Below are positions 33,157 through 35,103 of a stretch of DNA of 35,103 bases, piece after piece (the stretch's first letter is position 1; the number at the start of each line of letters is the position of its first letter). The notes beneath the pieces were generated by a model. That model was given only the letters and a program-made list of their open reading frames with translations, was not told the origin of the DNA and ran no database searches. The position numbers and the translations under genes were made by a program. Source of the DNA: Puniceicoccaceae bacterium. GTDB taxonomy: Bacteria; Verrucomicrobiota; Verrucomicrobiia; Opitutales; Opitutaceae. Location of the stretch: assembly GCA_007695295.1 (NCBI GenBank), contig REEB01000120.1, forward strand, positions 1 through 35,103, given 5' to 3'.

Positions 33157-34410
33157 TCAGGGCTCATCGTCCGGGGCGGTGGAGGAACGCGGAGCATGCG
33201 CCCCTTCGCGGTTGAACCATCCTTGTAAGCGAGGATTGTCGACCTCTTCATGAATGAAAAAGAGTCGGCCGGTCGGCGAGTTTCGGTAGCGGTTCCATGC
33301 CTCTTCACCCCCGATGGCCGTGAGGCGCTCTTCGACTTCGCCGGCAAATGCCGACATGACGCGGTCGCGGTCTTCGGGTCTGGCTCGATATTGCCCCCAA
33401 AGTTCGGAGTGCGCTTTGCCAAGGTCAACGATCTCGAACCAAAAATCCAACTGGGCGGAAGGCGGCATGGTCTGGGGCAGGATCCGCTGCAGGCCAGGGA
33501 AATAGGTCGCTGAGCGTCCCGCCATTTCATGAAAACGCTCGTCACCCAGCAGCTCGCGCCGCGAGCGCATCATTTCGACCTCCAAGGCGCCGAAATCCGG
33601 GTCCCTTGCAATGCTGGCTGAAGTTAAGTTCCGCTGCCATTTCAGCAACTTCGAGAGCTCCTGGGGCGTCACGTCCAGGTCTCCCAGTTCCCGCCTCACC
33701 TCCGACCCGGATACAGTCGCGTGCAGCGCGTAGCTGTCCCACTCTTCGTCGGTGAGAAGAGGCCGGATTTCCTCGAGGAAATCCCGCTCCATGGCCAGCA
33801 TTCGCCGCCGGAAACCCTCTGCCGGTGAGGAAGACTCCGTATCCCAAGCCCAATATTGCCGAGCTGCGATCGTCTCGATCTCGAGGAGCTTGTCGGGCGG
33901 CACCTTGCCGTAGCGGCGGCGAAGTTCCTCCCCCTCGGCATCGGTCATTCCCACCGTCCGGCCTCCCATCGCCTGGTCGATCATGGCCTGCATCTCGAGC
34001 CGGAGCTGACTCTGGGCGCGCATCTGTCCCTGGGTGGCGTGAACGGAAGGTTCGCCCCCAAAAAGGCGCGCCGTGCGGTTCTGCAACCACTCCCGCGCAA
34101 GAGTGACCACCATGCCGCGGATCAAGGTGTCGGGAAGTCCGAGGGACCGCAGGTGCCGGACCAGCTCGTCGAGTTCAGGGTCCTGCTCCGGGTGCCACGT
34201 CCAGTGCGAAAAGTAGGCCACGGCGGCGTCCGGAACCCAATGTTCAGGGTTCGCCTGCGTCGCGATGGTTTCAACACCATGCACCGCCCGGGCCTCACCC
34301 GGTCCCGGGTCGGCCGGCGCCGAACCCGCATGCCCCTTGCCCGCACGCCATAAAAAAGCGTTCAGGAGGATAGAAAAGGCGAGCAGTGTCCAAAGCATCC
34401 CTGCGCGCAT
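33157..34410 (-). CDS. Membrane-anchored protein of unknown function (paralogue A)
   Basis: A 417-residue protein from the ATG at 34410, with an N-terminal hydrophobic segment (MLWTLLAFSILLNAFLW) followed by a helical, charged body. Residues around LDFWFEIVDLGKAHSELWGQ and IGGEEAWNRYRNSPTGRLF align with the downstream paralogue. No recognised domain is present. The upstream in-frame extension was rejected because it overlaps non-coding sequence. It is first of the pair; the small secreted-protein gene ends 46 bases upstream on the same strand. The function is unknown, but the shared layout (single anchor, long helical ectodomain) suggests two subunits of one envelope assembly. Confidence 0.75.
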   Translation of the reverse strand: MRAGMLWTLLAFSILLNAFLWRAGKGHAGSAPADPGPGEARAVHGVETIATQANPEHWVPDAAVAYFSHWTWHPEQDPELDELVRHLRSLGLPDTLIRGMVVTLAREWLQNRTARLFGGEPSVHATQGQMRAQSQLRLEMQAMIDQAMGGRTVGMTDAEGEELRRRYGKVPPDKLLEIETIAARQYWAWDTESSSPAEGFRRRMLAMERDFLEEIRPLLTDEEWDSYALHATVSGSEVRRELGDLDVTPQELSKLLKWQRNLTSASIARDPDFGALEVEMMRSRRELLGDERFHEMAGRSATYFPGLQRILPQTMPPSAQLDFWFEIVDLGKAHSELWGQYRARPEDRDRVMSAFAGEVEERLTAIGGEEAWNRYRNSPTGRLFFIHEEVDNPRLQGWFNREGAHAPRSSTAPDDEP

Positions 34411-34456
34411 GACACGCCCTTTCTGGGCTCTCGCGGCCACGGGGTCAATCCGGCAG

Positions 34457-34927
34457 TCATTCAAACAAAACGTGGTCCATGCCGGGCCAAACCACGGCTG
34501 ATAGTGGCCAGCCACTAGCATTAAGGGAAGCCCATAAGGTGGCAGAAATTACTCCCAACCCTGGAGGATACCAACCCCAATCATTCAATGGATCCATGCT
34601 TCCCCATATCATAACTAAGTCATTAAAGTGAGGACCTTGAGTGCTGCCAAGGAGGGTTTCCGGCACATACTCAATCCAATCGGTCATTTGACCAATCGGG
34701 TAAGTCGGAAGTCTATACTGCATTTCCCCACGGTGATAATGGGTTGCAAAGTCCAGAGTTTGAAATCCGGCTTGTGCCGAAGTAAACTGAGGACCAGCTT
34801 GCCAGGGGAAGGGGTCAGGAGCATCCATTTCTTCTTGAAAGTAATAGGTATCCCCAGAGACCACAAGACGGCCAAAGGCTAGCAAAAACAGAATAAATAC
34901 TGTGGTGGAAAATAATTTATGTGTCAT
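34457..34927 (-). CDS. Small secreted protein of unknown function in AT-rich DNA
   Basis: From the ATG at 34927 the product has 156 residues: a signal peptide-like start (THKLFSTTVFILFLLAFGRL, cleavage probably near VVSG) and a mature part unusually rich in Trp, Tyr, Pro and Phe (DTYYFQEEMDAPDPFPW, NDWGWYPPGLG). No family is recognised. In-frame ATGs at 34948 (MFFRKIV) and 34978 are alternatives; the former adds a basic n-region. A TTGACA lies at 34961-34966 on the minus strand without a matching -10. The DNA is far more AT-rich than the rest of the window, and the frame enters GC-rich sequence only near its 3' end, so the C-terminus may be a fusion or truncation. Confidence 0.6.
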   Translation of the reverse strand: MTHKLFSTTVFILFLLAFGRLVVSGDTYYFQEEMDAPDPFPWQAGPQFTSAQAGFQTLDFATHYHRGEMQYRLPTYPIGQMTDWIEYVPETLLGSTQGPHFNDLVMIWGSMDPLNDWGWYPPGLGVISATLWASLNASGWPLSAVVWPGMDHVLFE

Positions 34928-34978
34928 AACAATTTTTCTAAAAAACATATTGCGTGATTGTGTCAAAAAAAAACCCAT

Positions 34979-35103
34979 TCGAACATGCTTTATAAGGCCA
35001 GTATTGCGTAATCGACCTTTGTATTAGCACTTCTTACATGACCCGTTAAGGTGGACCCCATGGGTTGGACAGGGGCCGGGTTCGAATTGTATATAACGGT
35101 GCG
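34979..35103. other. AT-rich window edge without a gene
   Basis: No gene is visible here. The last 60 bases contain AAGGTGGACCCC and GGGTTGGACAGG close together, which resemble transposon-end sequences, and GGGTTCGAATTG, which recalls a tRNA T-loop but lacks a matching acceptor stem in the window. Neither can be called. Confidence 0.3.

Noticed and set aside
31321-33228. Open frame of over 600 codons on the plus strand across 31.3-33.2 kb
   Set aside because: It runs through the dehydrogenase in another frame and antisense to paralogue B; Pro/Ser/Arg-rich composition is typical of an out-of-frame reading.
35061-35103. tRNA gene suggested by GGGTTCGAATTG
   Set aside because: No acceptor or anticodon stem can be drawn inside the window; the match is limited to a T-loop-like string.

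Overview
The window is a GC-rich bacterial chromosomal segment with short intergenic gaps. Gene content (housekeeping genes mixed with glycoside hydrolases, several Gfo/Idh/MocA oxidoreductases, AP-endonuclease-2-fold sugar isomerases and a uronate-isomerase relative) and the rarity of clear Shine-Dalgarno sequences suggest a polysaccharide-degrading Verrucomicrobiota bacterium, perhaps of the Opitutae. That placement is inferred from gene content; no rRNA gene is present to confirm it.

Layout. 1-4.9 kb: priA (+), cimA (-) and an adenylate kinase (+). 4.9-8.5 kb: a minus-strand set of AbgT transporter, Gfo/Idh/MocA dehydrogenase and aldo/keto reductase, the last two overlapping by 4 bases, with a YcaQ-like winged-helix protein divergent from it (8.6-9.9 kb). 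10-14.5 kb: a looser minus-strand region with a small protein of unknown function, a SAM methyltransferase, a TPR lipoprotein and an alpha/beta hydrolase. It also holds a frameshifted small gene, a decayed dehydrogenase fragment, a mini zinc-ribbon frame and a frame problem at the TPR lipoprotein start.

14.7-19.7 kb: two large secreted glycoside hydrolases, divergently transcribed. One is a clan GH-A enzyme with a carbohydrate-binding-like domain inserted in its barrel; the other is a lipoprotein GH10 xylanase. 19.7-21.0 kb: an NTF2-like protein and an unknown protein. 21.3-25.3 kb: a minus-strand run, diflavin reductase - fabG - acpP - fabF - ndk, bounded on both sides by palindromic intergenic repeats.

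25.6-31.9 kb: a sugar-catabolism island of seven genes in two divergent units: three Gfo/Idh/MocA dehydrogenases, two sugar isomerase/epimerase-fold proteins and one UxaC-like isomerase. No transporter or dedicated kinase is visible, so the substrate is open; oxidation of a sugar or glycoside to a keto intermediate followed by isomerisation or cleavage is the most natural reading. 31.9-34.4 kb: two adjacent paralogous envelope proteins of unknown function. 34.4-35.1 kb: a sharply more AT-rich end with one small secreted protein, possibly the edge of an acquired segment.

The best candidates for undescribed biology are the sugar-oxidation island, the GH-A enzyme with an interrupted barrel, and the paralogous envelope pair. 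The frame problems between 10.0 and 13.5 kb should be checked against reads before being taken as biological.
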